From DATMER01 sp035556715 (lineage in GTDB: Bacteria > Acidobacteriota > Thermoanaerobaculia > Multivoradales > UBA5704), in NCBI GenBank assembly GCA_035556715.1, contig DATMER010000078.1, forward strand, positions 1-64,000: a stretch of DNA of 64,000 bases, given 5' to 3'. The position numbers and the translations under genes were made by a program. Positions 49,414 to 59,338 of this stretch are shown here, one piece after another. The notes beneath the pieces were generated by a model. That model did not search any database. It had not been told where the DNA came from and saw only the letters and a program-made list of their open reading frames with translations. Positions within the stretch are counted from its first letter, which is position 1. Each line of letters starts with the position of its first letter.

Positions 49414-50595
49414 ATGGACGACGTGGTCATTCTCAGCGCGGCCCGCACGCCTGTTGGAGTTTTCCAGGGCGCTCTGGCCGGCTTTCCCGCGCATGCGCTT
49501 GGTGCTCGCGCGCTTTCCGGCGCCATCGAGCGGGCCGGTCTCTCTCCCGAGGACATCCAGCAGGTCAACATGGGGTGCGTCCTGACCGCGGGGCAGGGCC
49601 AGGCCCCCGCCCGTCAGGCTGCCCTCGCGGCCGGATGCCTCCCTTCGACCGGTGCCATCACCCTGAACAAGGTCTGCGGCTCTGCCATGCGGACGGTCAT
49701 GATCGCCGCCAACGACCTGCGGTGCGGCGACTTCCAGGTCGTCGCGGCCGGCGGCATGGAGAGCATGAGCCAGGCCCCCTATCTCGCCATGGGGGTGCGC
49801 GACGGCCTCCGGCTCGGCCACGGCAAGCTCATCGACTCCACGATCCACGACGGGTTGTGGGATCCGTACAACGACATCCACATGGGGAATTGCGCCGAGC
49901 TCTGCGCCTCGGAGTTCAAGATCGGACGCGAGGAGCAGGACGCCTACTCGCTGGAGAGCTACCGCCGCGCCCGGGAGGCTGCCGAGAAGGGGCTCACAAA
50001 GGATGAGATCGTCCCCGTTCCGGTCCCCCAGAGGAAGGGCGATCCGGTGATGGTGGACAAGGACGAGGAGCCGTTCAAGGCGGATCTCTCCCGGATCTCC
50101 ACCCTGAAGCCGGCGTTCCAGAAGGACGGCACGGTCACCGCGGGCAACGCGAGCAAGATCAACGACGGCGCCTCCGCCCTGGTGCTGACCACGGCCGAGC
50201 ATGCCCGGAAGCTGGGGAAGAAGCCGCTTGCCCGCATCCTGGCGCACTCGTCGCTGGCCCAGAGGCCGGAGTGGTTCACGACCGCTCCGGTGGGCGCGGC
50301 CAAGGCGGTGCTCGAGCGGGCCGGGCTCAAGGCCGCGGACATCGACCTGTGGGAGGTCAACGAGGCTTTCGCCGTGGTGGCCCTGGCGTTCATCCGCGAG
50401 CTCGGCCTGTCCCCCGACCGGGTCAACGTCCGGGGCGGCGCGGTGGCGCTGGGCCATCCGATCGGCAGCTCCGGGGCCCGCATCCTGGTCACCCTGCTGT
50501 CCGCCATGAAGGAGCGGGGCTCCCGCCTGGGTTGCGCCGCGATCTGCATCGGTGGCGGAGAGGCTACCGCGATGGTGGTTGAGCGCATAGACTAA
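49414..50595 (+). CDS. acetyl-CoA acetyltransferase (thiolase)
   Basis: 393-residue thiolase: acyl-accepting Cys in NKVCGSAMRTV, GGGEA near the end with the catalytic Cys (CIGGGEA), and the NEAFA and GHPIGSSGARI motifs. Condenses or cleaves acyl-CoA (acetoacetyl-CoA). ATG 49414 follows GGAGAT. First gene of the long operon; nine bases before lptD. Acetoacetyl-CoA from this enzyme could feed isoprenoid or fatty-acid pathways that supply the prenyl genes downstream, but that link is inference. Confidence 0.95.
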   Translation: MDDVVILSAARTPVGVFQGALAGFPAHALGARALSGAIERAGLSPEDIQQVNMGCVLTAGQGQAPARQAALAAGCLPSTGAITLNKVCGSAMRTVMIAANDLRCGDFQVVAAGGMESMSQAPYLAMGVRDGLRLGHGKLIDSTIHDGLWDPYNDIHMGNCAELCASEFKIGREEQDAYSLESYRRAREAAEKGLTKDEIVPVPVPQRKGDPVMVDKDEEPFKADLSRISTLKPAFQKDGTVTAGNASKINDGASALVLTTAEHARKLGKKPLARILAHSSLAQRPEWFTTAPVGAAKAVLERAGLKAADIDLWEVNEAFAVVALAFIRELGLSPDRVNVRGGAVALGHPIGSSGARILVTLLSAMKERGSRLGCAAICIGGGEATAMVVERID

Positions 50596-50604
50596 CGCCC
50601 ACTC

Positions 50605-53052
50605 ATGCGCGTGCGAATCCTGACCCACTTGCTGCTGGCCCTCTGTCTGGCTCTGCCGTTTCCGGTACAAGCGCCGGCGCAGACGCCCGATCCGCCGCCG
50701 ACGCCGCCAACATCGCCGCAGACACCCCCGGCAGACACCACTCCCCAGGTGGAGGGGACCGTTCCCGAGGAGCAGGAGCTGCCCCCGTCCACCCAGGACC
50801 AGGTCCCGACGACCCAGGACCAACCCCCGGCCACGACCCAGCCCCCGGCCGCGACCCAGGCACCTTCGGATCCGTCCACAGCGGTGCCGCCGAACCCGTC
50901 TCCGGCGATTCCGGTTCCGGCCCCGGCCCCGGTCGCGGACGTGATCGAGTTCAATCTCAAGTTCCCCGAGGACGAGGGGGGCGGGAGCGCGTCGGGCAGC
51001 GCCGCCAACCTGGAGTACCAGCGGGACAACTACGCCGTGCTCACCGGCGACGTGAAGATCAAGTACCAGGACGTGGACGTGCAGGCGGACCGCGCCGAGC
51101 TCGACCTCCTGACGAAGATCGTCACGGCCGAGGGCAACGTGATCGTGGACCAGGGGCCGCGCCGGATGGCCGGCGACACGCTGGAGTACGACCTGGACAC
51201 GAAGACGGGCACGCTGACGAACGCCACGGCCCACGTCTCCCCGGACTATTACTTCAGCGGCACGGAGCTGGCCAAGATCTCGGAGAACGAGTACACGGTC
51301 AAGAACGGGATCTTCACTTCGTGCAACCAGGAGACCCCGGACTGGAGCTTCCGGCTGAGCGAGGCGCGGGTGGAGGTCGACGGCTACGCCCACGTGCGCA
51401 ACGCCTCGATGCGGGCGAAGAAGCTGCCGATCTTCTATACGCCTTACATCCTCTGGCCGGTGAAGAGCGACCGCTCGTCGGGCCTGCTGATCCCGAACAT
51501 CGGCTACTCGGACCGGCGCGGAGCCTCGGTGGGCCTGGCGTACTTCCAGACGCTCGGACGCAGCTATGACACGACGTTCCACCTGGACCTCTACACGGAG
51601 CAGTTCATGGGCGTGGGCAACGAGCTCCGCTACGCGCCGACCGAGGGGACCAAGGGCGAGATGCTCGCGTACGCGATCCGCGACCCGGAGGACATCGTGG
51701 ACGAGTCGTGGCGCTGGAAGGTGGAGTGGAACCACGAGACGACCGACCTGCCGGCGGGAATGCGCGGTGTGGTCAATTTCATGGATTTCTCGGACTTCAA
51801 CTTCTTCCGCGACTTCGAGCGCGATTTCGACCGCAACACGCTGCGGTTCATCGACAGCCGCGCCTTCGTGACCGGCAACTGGGGTCCGCACCTGCTCAAC
51901 ATCCTGGCCAACAGCCGGGAGACGTTCGTCGGCGCCGGCGTGGACGACATCCGGGTGGAGCAGCGCAAGCTGCCCGAGGTGGAGTACCGGCTGCGCTCGA
52001 CGCGCCTCTTCGGGATGCCGCTCTACGCGCAGTTCCAGGGCTCGGCGTCCTTCCTCGACACGGTCCGCCCGACCTCGTACTCGGGGAGCTACGGCCGGGT
52101 CGATGCCTTCCCCCAGCTCACGTTGCCGATCCGGTCGGTGCCCTGGCTCAACCTGTCGGTGACCGGCGGCGAGCGGATCACCTGGTATGGCGACAGCCTG
52201 AACGCAGCCGGCAACGAGTTCGACGGCGAAGCCCTGACCCGGATGATCCCGTTCGGCAATGCCCAGATCGTGGGACCGTCGTTCTCGCGCATCTTCGAAG
52301 GCGGCTTCGGCTTCGACCGGCTCAAGCACGTGATCGAGCCGCGCTGGGCCTACACCTACCTGGGCGAGATCGACGACCTCCAGGAGGTCCCGCTCTTCGA
52401 CGAGGTGGACGCCCTCCGGTCCACGAACCAGGGGCGGGTTTCGCTGACCAACCGCATCCTGGCCAAGCCCGAGGCGGACGGCGACGCCCGCGAGGTCTTC
52501 CTGTTCGAGCTCGCCAGGCGCTTCAGCTTCGACGACACGCAGCCGCTGCAGACGTCGCAGAACGGCCTGATCCAATCGACCGAGGGACCGATCGAGGCCC
52601 TGGCGCGGCTCAATCCCACGGCCGGGACGAGCATCAAGTTCGAGGCGAGCTACGACACGCTGTTCAGCGACATCGCCTCGACGGAGCTTTCGGGCGAGGT
52701 CGCCCTGGGCAAGGGAAACCTGCTCGGTGTGACCTGGTTCACCCGCTTCCAGCCGGAGCTGCAGACGACGGTCAGGAACCAGCTCCGGGTGGGAGGATCG
52801 CTCGGGCTGCTCAAGAACCTGCGGGTCGAGGGCGAGGTCAACTACGACCTCGAGCAGCAGCTCCTGCAGCTCCAGCGTTATATCTTCCACTTTACGCAGC
52901 AGTGCTACGGCCTGCGGCTGGAGTGGCGGGACTTCCGGGCCGGCGTCGGCGCCCGAACGCGCGACAAGGACTTCCGCTTTTCGCTGACGTTGAAGAACGT
53001 CGGCACCTTCCTGGACCTGACGAGCCGGAGCAGCTCCGCAGTTGAGCCTTGA
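50605..53052 (+). CDS. lptD: LPS-assembly protein LptD
   Basis: Outer-membrane beta-barrel that inserts lipopolysaccharide. 815 residues: signal peptide 1-25, a Pro-rich disordered linker (about 26-110), an OstA/LptA-like beta-jellyroll (~130-230: LTGDVKIKYQDVDVQADRAEL), then the barrel with SSGLLIPNIGYSDRRGASVG, the LptD barrel start. Cys pairs for the disulfide are possible in FTSCNQ and FTQQCYG. Overlaps nothing; 30 bases to the rmlA-like gene. Confidence 0.9.
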   Translation: MRVRILTHLLLALCLALPFPVQAPAQTPDPPPTPPTSPQTPPADTTPQVEGTVPEEQELPPSTQDQVPTTQDQPPATTQPPAATQAPSDPSTAVPPNPSPAIPVPAPAPVADVIEFNLKFPEDEGGGSASGSAANLEYQRDNYAVLTGDVKIKYQDVDVQADRAELDLLTKIVTAEGNVIVDQGPRRMAGDTLEYDLDTKTGTLTNATAHVSPDYYFSGTELAKISENEYTVKNGIFTSCNQETPDWSFRLSEARVEVDGYAHVRNASMRAKKLPIFYTPYILWPVKSDRSSGLLIPNIGYSDRRGASVGLAYFQTLGRSYDTTFHLDLYTEQFMGVGNELRYAPTEGTKGEMLAYAIRDPEDIVDESWRWKVEWNHETTDLPAGMRGVVNFMDFSDFNFFRDFERDFDRNTLRFIDSRAFVTGNWGPHLLNILANSRETFVGAGVDDIRVEQRKLPEVEYRLRSTRLFGMPLYAQFQGSASFLDTVRPTSYSGSYGRVDAFPQLTLPIRSVPWLNLSVTGGERITWYGDSLNAAGNEFDGEALTRMIPFGNAQIVGPSFSRIFEGGFGFDRLKHVIEPRWAYTYLGEIDDLQEVPLFDEVDALRSTNQGRVSLTNRILAKPEADGDAREVFLFELARRFSFDDTQPLQTSQNGLIQSTEGPIEALARLNPTAGTSIKFEASYDTLFSDIASTELSGEVALGKGNLLGVTWFTRFQPELQTTVRNQLRVGGSLGLLKNLRVEGEVNYDLEQQLLQLQRYIFHFTQQCYGLRLEWRDFRAGVGARTRDKDFRFSLTLKNVGTFLDLTSRSSSAVEP

Positions 53053-53082
53053 TACCGGGGCCTTGATACCGGGGGAGGAGAG

Positions 53083-54168
53083 ATGAAGGGCCTGATCCTT
53101 TCGGGCGGAAAAGGCACGCGCCTCCGCCCGCTGACCTACACTTCGGCCAAGCAGCTCGTGCCCGTGGCCAACAAGCCGGTGCTCTTCTATGCGATCGAGT
53201 CGATCGTGGAGGCGGGCATCGAGGAGATCGGCATCGTGGTCGGGGACACGAGGTCCGAGATCCAGGCCGCGGCCGGGGACGGCTCCCGCTTCGGCGCGAA
53301 GATCACGTACATCGAGCAGGACGCCCCCCGCGGCCTCGCTCATGCCGTGATGATTTCGGAGAAGTTCCTCGCCGACTCCCCCTTCGTCATGTACCTGGGG
53401 GACAACCTGATCGCTGGCGGGATCACCGGGCTGGTGGAGGAGTTCCGCAGCCTGCAGACCGAGGGTTGCAGCTCGGAGATCCTGCTCGCCGAGGTGCCTC
53501 ATCCCGAGCAGTTCGGCGTCGCCGAGCTCACTCCCGAAGGCAAGGTCCACCGGCTGGTGGAGAAGCCGAAGGAGCCGAAGAGCAACCTGGCCCTGGTGGG
53601 CGTGTACATGTTCGATCCGACGATCTTCGAGTCGGTCCACCGGATCAAGCCGTCCGCCCGGGGCGAGCTGGAGATCACGGACGCGATCCAGGACCTGATC
53701 GACCGCGGCCTGGACGTCCACCCGCACATCGTCCGTGGCTGGTGGAAGGACACGGGCAAGCTGGAGGACATGCTGGAGGCGAACCGGATCGTGCTGGAGA
53801 ACCTGGACGCCCGGCGCGGGGCCATGCTGGGATCGATCGGCACGAACAGCCGGATCGAGGGCCGGGTCGAGCTCGGCGAAGGGGTCGAGCTGGTGGACTC
53901 GCTGGTGCGCGGTCCGGTGGTGATCGGTGACGGCACCCGGCTGGAGCACGCGTTCGTGGGTCCCTACACCTCGATCGGCAACCGCTGCACCCTGGTGCGC
54001 TGCGAGATCGAGAACTCGATCATCCTGTCGGACTCGGAGATCCGCGACACTCCGATGCGGATCGACGGCTCGCTGGTCGGCCGCAACGTAAAGATCACGA
54101 AGACGGACTTCAAGCCCAAGGCGTACCGCTTCATGCTGGGCGACAACTCGGAAGTGGGGATCACATGA
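53083..54168 (+). CDS. glucose-1-phosphate thymidylyltransferase with C-terminal left-handed helix
   Basis: Makes dTDP-glucose (or a related nucleotide sugar). 361 residues: nucleotidyltransferase motif LSGGKGTRLRPLTYTSAKQL, catalytic-Asp region YLGDNL, then hexapeptide beta-helix repeats (IEGRVELGEGVELVDSLVRG). The extended C-terminus is the StrD/long RmlA type. ATG 53083 follows GGGGAGGAG. The rmlD-like gene starts inside its end (ATGA). Confidence 0.92.
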   Translation: MKGLILSGGKGTRLRPLTYTSAKQLVPVANKPVLFYAIESIVEAGIEEIGIVVGDTRSEIQAAAGDGSRFGAKITYIEQDAPRGLAHAVMISEKFLADSPFVMYLGDNLIAGGITGLVEEFRSLQTEGCSSEILLAEVPHPEQFGVAELTPEGKVHRLVEKPKEPKSNLALVGVYMFDPTIFESVHRIKPSARGELEITDAIQDLIDRGLDVHPHIVRGWWKDTGKLEDMLEANRIVLENLDARRGAMLGSIGTNSRIEGRVELGEGVELVDSLVRGPVVIGDGTRLEHAFVGPYTSIGNRCTLVRCEIENSIILSDSEIRDTPMRIDGSLVGRNVKITKTDFKPKAYRFMLGDNSEVGIT

Positions 54169-55067
54169 GGACCCTGGTCCTCGGTGGGACCGGCATGCTG
54201 GGCCGGGCCGTGGTGGTCGAGGCGCGCTCCCGCCACCTGCCCGTGCTCGGGCTGTCGCGGGAGCAGGCGGACATCCGCGACCGCGACCGCCTGCTCTACT
54301 GGGTGGACGCCTTCCGACCCGAGCTGATCGTCAACTGTGCCGCTTACACGAAGGTGGACGCCTGCGAGGGAGAGGGGAGGGCGGAGGCGTTCGCGATCAA
54401 CGGCGAGGCCCTGGACAATGTTGTCGCCGCGGCTCAGTCGCTCGATACCGGGAAGGCCTGGCTTGTCCACGTCTCCACCGATTATGTTTTCGACGGCAAG
54501 GCCCGCGAGCCCTACCCGGAGAATGCCCCCGTCGGTCCGCTCTCGGTCTACGGCCAGAGCAAGCTCGACGGCGAGCGGCGGGTCCTGGCCTATGACCGGT
54601 CCACGGTCGTGCGCACGAGCTGGCTCTTCGGCCCAGGCGGACCCAACTTCGTGGCCACGATCGTCCGGCTGATCGAGGAGGGGCGGCACCTCCGGGTGGT
54701 GCGCGACCAGGTGGGAGCGCCCACCTACACGCTGTTCCTGGCCAAGGCGATCCTCGACCTGGCGCAGCTCGGGGTTCGCGGCGCCGTGCACTACCGCAAC
54801 CGGGAGCCGGTCTCCTGGTACGCTTTCGCGTCCGAGATCGCCGGTCTCTGGTCGGGCACCCGGCGGGTGCCCGAGGTGGTGCCGGTCACGAGCGACGAGT
54901 TTCCCCGTCCGGCTCCGCGTCCCGCCTTTTCGGTGCTGGACGTGTCGTGGTTCGAAGAGGTGGCCGGACGGCGGGTGGAGCCGTGGGGATGGGGCCTGGT
55001 CGATTACATGGCAGCCCTGCGCAAGGAGAGAGCAGCCCTGAGCAAGGGAGGAAAGGAAGTCAGATGA
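54165..55067 (+). CDS. dTDP-4-dehydrorhamnose reductase (RmlD-like)
   Basis: 300 residues, extended SDR. GGTGMLGRAVV at the N-terminus, STDYVFDGKAREPY and YGQSKLDGERRV (YxxxK). RmlD reduces dTDP-4-keto-rhamnose to dTDP-L-rhamnose. RmlB and RmlC are not in this window, so either they lie elsewhere or the product differs. Overlaps the next gene as ATGA. Confidence 0.93.
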   Translation: MRTLVLGGTGMLGRAVVVEARSRHLPVLGLSREQADIRDRDRLLYWVDAFRPELIVNCAAYTKVDACEGEGRAEAFAINGEALDNVVAAAQSLDTGKAWLVHVSTDYVFDGKAREPYPENAPVGPLSVYGQSKLDGERRVLAYDRSTVVRTSWLFGPGGPNFVATIVRLIEEGRHLRVVRDQVGAPTYTLFLAKAILDLAQLGVRGAVHYRNREPVSWYAFASEIAGLWSGTRRVPEVVPVTSDEFPRPAPRPAFSVLDVSWFEEVAGRRVEPWGWGLVDYMAALRKERAALSKGGKEVR

Positions 55068-56038
55068 GAGCTTTGATCACTGGAATCACGGGCTTCGCCG
55101 GGTCGCACCTGGCCGAGTACCTGCTGGCCGAGCACCCCGAGGTGGAGGTGTACGGCACCCATCGCTGGCGCAGCCGGATGGACAACGTCGAGCACCTGCG
55201 GAACAAGGTGAAGCTCCTGGAGGCCGATCTGCGGGACTACACCTCGATGCACGCGGCCCTGGAGCGCTCGCGGCCGGACGTCATCTTCCACCTGGCGGCC
55301 CAGAGCTTCGTGCCGTCGAGCTGGACCGCGCCCAACGAGACGCTCACGACCAACGTGTCCGGGCAGACGAACCTGTTCGAAGCGGTGCGCGCCCTGCGCC
55401 TCGATCCGGTCATCCAGATCGCCTGCTCCAGCGAGCAGTACGGCCTGGTGCTGCCGGGCGAAACGCCGATCAAGGAGACGAACCCGCTGCGGCCGCTGTC
55501 GCCCTATGCCGTCTCCAAGGTCGCGCAGGACTACCTCGGCTATCAATATTTCCAGAGCTACGGGCTGAAGGTCGTGCGCACCCGGGGCTTCAACCACACG
55601 GGTCCGCGGCGTGGCCACGTGTTCGTGACCTCGAACTTCTGCAGCCAGGTGGCGGCGATCGAGCTGGGGCTGCAGGAGCCGGTGATCCGGGTGGGCAACA
55701 TCGACGCGATCCGCGACTTCACCGACGTGCGCGACATGGTGCGCGCCTACTGGCTGGCGGTGACGAAGGCCAAGCCGGGCGAGGTCTACAACATCGCGAC
55801 GGGCAACGGCATCCGCATCCGGGAGATGCTGGAGCGGCTGATCGCCCTGGGCAAGGTGGAAGTGAAGATCGAGGTCGATCCCGAGCGGCTCCGCCCCTCG
55901 GACGTCGAGGTGCTGATCGGCGACGCGTCGAAGTTCAAGGCCGACACCGGCTGGGAGCCGCGCATCCCGTTCGACCAGACGCTGCGCGACCTGCTCGACT
56001 ACTGGCGCGAGACCCTGCGCCGGCGCCACGCGGCCTGA
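55064..56038 (+). CDS. GDP-mannose 4,6-dehydratase-like NAD-dependent epimerase/dehydratase
   Basis: 324 residues, extended SDR with GITGFAGSHLAEYL, SSEQYGLV (catalytic Ser/Tyr region) and YAVSKVAQDYLG. The sequence is closest by eye to GMD/RMD. Start ATG 55064 overlaps the RmlD stop as ATGA. Together with the next gene it could make GDP-D-rhamnose or GDP-fucose-type sugars for surface glycan. Confidence 0.9.
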   Translation: MRALITGITGFAGSHLAEYLLAEHPEVEVYGTHRWRSRMDNVEHLRNKVKLLEADLRDYTSMHAALERSRPDVIFHLAAQSFVPSSWTAPNETLTTNVSGQTNLFEAVRALRLDPVIQIACSSEQYGLVLPGETPIKETNPLRPLSPYAVSKVAQDYLGYQYFQSYGLKVVRTRGFNHTGPRRGHVFVTSNFCSQVAAIELGLQEPVIRVGNIDAIRDFTDVRDMVRAYWLAVTKAKPGEVYNIATGNGIRIREMLERLIALGKVEVKIEVDPERLRPSDVEVLIGDASKFKADTGWEPRIPFDQTLRDLLDYWRETLRRRHAA

Positions 56039-56042
56039 GCGG

Positions 56043-56960
56043 ATGCACTTCCTCATCACCGGCGTCAGCGGCTTCGTAGGCCCGCGGCTCGCCCGCAACC
56101 TGCTCGAGCACGGGCACCGGGTTAGCGGCACGTACCTGGACAGCGCGCCGCCTCCTTCGAACTTGGAGGGAGTCGAGCTGTACCACGCCGATCTCCTGGA
56201 CCTCGAGTCCCTGGCGAAGGCGGTCCAGGCCTCGAAGCCGGACGCGGTCATCAACCTCGCGGGGCTCTCCCATGTGGGCGAGTCCTGGAAGCGGCCCGGG
56301 GAGTACTTCCGGGTCAACGTGCTGGGGACCGAGAACCTTCTGAATGCTGCCGATACTGCGGGAGGCGACTGCTGCGTGGTGTACGCCTCCAGCGCCGAGG
56401 TCTACGGCCCGGTGCCCGAGGAGGAGCAGCCGTTGAGCGAGGACCGCCTGCCCGACCCGCGCAGCCCCTACGCCCTGACCAAGGCCGCGGCCGAGCGGAT
56501 CGCCCTGGCGCGGGGAGCGGTGGTGGCGCGGTCCTTCAACCTGGTGGGTCCGGGACAGGCTCCCAACTTCGCCCTGCCCTCCTTCGCCTCCCAGCTCGCC
56601 CGCATCTCACGCGGGGAGACGGAAGGCGTGATCGAGGTGGGCAACCTCACGGCGCGGCGCGACTTCATCCACATCGACGACGGCGCCGACGCCTTCCGCG
56701 TCCTGGCCGAGAAGGGCCGTCCGGGCAGCATCTACAACATCGCGAGCGGAAGCGCCTTTTCGATCTGCGAGGCCCTCGACCGTCTGGTGGTGGTCTCCGG
56801 CGTCAAGACCGAGGTGAGGGAGGACCCCGAGCGGCTGCGGCCGGTGGACATCCCGCTCCTGCTCGGGGACGCCAGCCGGTTGCGCGCTCTGGGATGGGAG
56901 CCGCGCCGGACCCTCGACGATGCCCTTTCAGATCTGTGGCGCGACCTCCAGCCCTGTTAA
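56043..56960 (+). CDS. NAD-dependent epimerase, GDP-4-keto-6-deoxymannose reductase-like
   Basis: 305 residues with GVSGFVGPRLARNLLEHGHR, SSAEVYGPV and YALTKAAAERIAL. The companion of the preceding GMD-like enzyme; RMD-type reductases have this size and order. Four bases separate the genes. Confidence 0.9.
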   Translation: MHFLITGVSGFVGPRLARNLLEHGHRVSGTYLDSAPPPSNLEGVELYHADLLDLESLAKAVQASKPDAVINLAGLSHVGESWKRPGEYFRVNVLGTENLLNAADTAGGDCCVVYASSAEVYGPVPEEEQPLSEDRLPDPRSPYALTKAAAERIALARGAVVARSFNLVGPGQAPNFALPSFASQLARISRGETEGVIEVGNLTARRDFIHIDDGADAFRVLAEKGRPGSIYNIASGSAFSICEALDRLVVVSGVKTEVREDPERLRPVDIPLLLGDASRLRALGWEPRRTLDDALSDLWRDLQPC

Positions 56961-56990
56961 GATCTCGCGTCTATTATTGCCTCCATCGTT

Positions 56991-57989
56991 ATGAAGGTCC
57001 TGATCACCGGCGGAACCGGCTTCCTGGGCCGGCGCATCGTCTCCGAGCTGGCGCAGCGCCACGAGCTACGCCTCCTGGTCCGTCCCAAGGCCTCGCGGGA
57101 GCGCTTCCCGCAGGGGGTGGAGTTCGCCGTGGGCGATGTCGCCGACCGGGCGAGCCTCGAAAGATCGATGACAGGGTGTGATGCCGTGGTGCACGCCGCC
57201 GCCCTGGTCAAGATCCTGGCTCCTCCGGGCGAGTTCGACCGGATCAATCTCGGCGGCATCGAGAACGTCCTCCGCTCGGCCGAGGACTCCGGCAGCGTGG
57301 GCAAGATCGTCTACGTCTCGAGCTTCATCGCCCTGGGTCCGACCGAGGGAGGACCGGGAGGGATGCTTGACGAGACCGCCGAGATCCGCGACCGGGTCTG
57401 GATCAACGACTATGAGCGCACCAAGGCGCTCGCCGACCGCCGCGCCCGGCGGGCGATCGCGGAGGGCGCGCCTCTCAACGTCGTCTACCCCGGCGTCATC
57501 TACGGTCCGGGCGAGATGACCGAGGGCAACATCGTCGTCCGCCACGTCCTCGATCTGATCAAGCGGAAGCTGCCGGGGCTGATCGGCTCGCCCGACCGGC
57601 GCTGGAACTATGTGTTCGTGGACGACGTGGCCCGCGGCGTGGCTCTCGCCCTGGAGAAGGGCGCGCCCGGGAGCCGGTACGTGCTCGGGGGCGAGAACGT
57701 CCGGCTCGGCGACTTCTATCCCCTGATCGAGCGGCTGACCGGCGTGCCCGTGCCGAAGAGGCGGATCCCGGACGGGCTCGCCAAGATGGCCGGCGCACTT
57801 CAGAAGGGGCTGGCGCAGCTGACCGGCGGCACGCCTCAGCTCACGCCCGACCTGGTGGAGATCTACCGTCACGACTGGGCCTACCGCTCGGACCGCGCCG
57901 AGCGCGAGCTGGGCTACACCTGGAGACCGCTGGAGCAGGGGTTGAGCCAGACCCTGGCCTGGCTCAAGGAGAGCGGCCCATGGCGCTGA
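56991..57989 (+). CDS. NAD-dependent epimerase/dehydratase (3-beta-HSD type)
   Basis: 332 residues, extended SDR: GGTGFLGRRIVSELAQRHE, then YERTKALADRRARRAI (YxxxK) and VFVDDVARGVALALEKG. Related to 3-beta-hydroxysteroid/cinnamyl reductases and nucleotide-sugar epimerases; substrate unknown. Its end overlaps the isoprenol kinase-like gene by ten bases, which ties it to the prenyl part of the operon. Confidence 0.9.
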   Translation: MKVLITGGTGFLGRRIVSELAQRHELRLLVRPKASRERFPQGVEFAVGDVADRASLERSMTGCDAVVHAAALVKILAPPGEFDRINLGGIENVLRSAEDSGSVGKIVYVSSFIALGPTEGGPGGMLDETAEIRDRVWINDYERTKALADRRARRAIAEGAPLNVVYPGVIYGPGEMTEGNIVVRHVLDLIKRKLPGLIGSPDRRWNYVFVDDVARGVALALEKGAPGSRYVLGGENVRLGDFYPLIERLTGVPVPKRRIPDGLAKMAGALQKGLAQLTGGTPQLTPDLVEIYRHDWAYRSDRAERELGYTWRPLEQGLSQTLAWLKESGPWR

Positions 57990-59338
57990 AACAGTTGAGC
58001 CGGAGCGAGCTGCTGCGCAAGGTCACCCACATGAGCATGGGGCTCTTCGCCTTTGCCGTGGGCTGGCTCGGTCCGGTCTGGTCGGCCCTGCTGGCGCTCA
58101 CGGCCCTGCTCTTCAACCTCTTCCTGCTCCCCCGGGTCGGAGGGCGCAGGCTCTACCGGGACCATGAGCACGCCGCTGGGTCCTCGCTCGGCATCGTTCT
58201 CTATCCCCTGGCCGTGCTAATCCTGATCCTGGTCTTCTTCCGCAAGCTGGAGGTGGCCGCGGCCACCTGGGGCATCCTCGCCTTCGGCGACGGCATGGCC
58301 TCGGTCGCCGGCATGACCCTCGGCCGGACGAAGCTGCCCTGGAACCCGCGGAAGAGCTGGGCCGGGACGATCGCCTACGCCTTCTTCGGCACGTTCGCCG
58401 CGGCGACGCTGCTGGTCTGGACCGCTCGCTGGACCCCCGGTGAGTTCTCCTGGCCGTTCGCATTCGCGGTCTGCGCCGCGGCCGCGATCGTGGCCGCTCT
58501 CCTCGAATCGCTCCCCCAGGGGCTGGACGACAACATCGGCGTCCCCCTGGTCTCCGGGCTTTTCCTGCTCGGCCTGGTGCTGACGCAGGGGTACTGGGAC
58601 GGCTTCCTTTCCCAGGAGGGTCTCCTCTTCAGGCTCGGGATGGCGGTGCTCGTCAACGCCCTGCTCGCGGGGACCGCGTATGCCTTGCGGACGGTCAATC
58701 CCTCAGGCGTGGTCGCCGGCTTCCTGGTGGGCTTCCTGATCTATTTCTTTCTGGATTGGGAAGGCTACATGCTGCTCCTGGCCTTCTTCGTGATCGGCAG
58801 CGGATGCACCAAGTTCGGGTACAAAACCAAGGCCGCGCACAAGATCGCGCAGGAGGGGGGAGGCCGGCGCGGAGCCCGCCACGCCCTGGCCAATGCGGGA
58901 GTGGCCACGGCCTGCGCGATGTTCGCGGCGGTGACCGATCATCCCGTGCTCTTCGGCCTCGCTTTCGCGGGCGCCTTTGCCACGGCCGCGGCCGACACCT
59001 CGTCGAGCGAGATCGGGCAGGTGCTCGGCCGCCGCACCTTCCTCCTCACCACCTTCAAGCCGGTGCCGAGGGGGACGGAGGGGGCGGTGTCGCTGGAGGG
59101 GACCCTGGCGGGCGTGATCGCTTCGCTGGTGATCGCCGTTCTGGGTGCGGCGCTGGATCTCTACCCCTGGGCGGGGGTTCTGCCGATCGTGATCGCCGCG
59201 TTCGTCGGCACCACGTTCGAGAGCCTGGTGGGAGCTGCCCTGGAGAAGCGCCAGCTCCTCGACAACGAGGCGCTGAACTTCCTCAACACCCTGGTCGGCG
59301 CGCTGGTCGCGGCGGCCTTCATCGGGATCGTTTCATGA
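57980..59338 (+). CDS. two-domain phytol kinase-like / DUF92 membrane protein
   Basis: 452 residues with about eleven TM helices. First half: LLRKVTHMSMGLFAFAVGWL and GDGMASVAGMTLGRTK, as in phytol/dolichol kinases (VTE5-like CTP kinases). Second half: DUF92 (TMEM19/VTE6-like), with NPSGVVAGFLVGFLIYFFL and SLEGTLAGVIASLVIAVLGA. In plants these two activities, phytol kinase and phytyl-phosphate kinase, are separate genes; a fusion would take a prenol to its diphosphate. The UbiA gene follows with ATGA overlap. Confidence 0.85.
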   Translation: MALKQLSRSELLRKVTHMSMGLFAFAVGWLGPVWSALLALTALLFNLFLLPRVGGRRLYRDHEHAAGSSLGIVLYPLAVLILILVFFRKLEVAAATWGILAFGDGMASVAGMTLGRTKLPWNPRKSWAGTIAYAFFGTFAAATLLVWTARWTPGEFSWPFAFAVCAAAAIVAALLESLPQGLDDNIGVPLVSGLFLLGLVLTQGYWDGFLSQEGLLFRLGMAVLVNALLAGTAYALRTVNPSGVVAGFLVGFLIYFFLDWEGYMLLLAFFVIGSGCTKFGYKTKAAHKIAQEGGGRRGARHALANAGVATACAMFAAVTDHPVLFGLAFAGAFATAAADTSSSEIGQVLGRRTFLLTTFKPVPRGTEGAVSLEGTLAGVIASLVIAVLGAALDLYPWAGVLPIVIAAFVGTTFESLVGAALEKRQLLDNEALNFLNTLVGALVAAAFIGIVS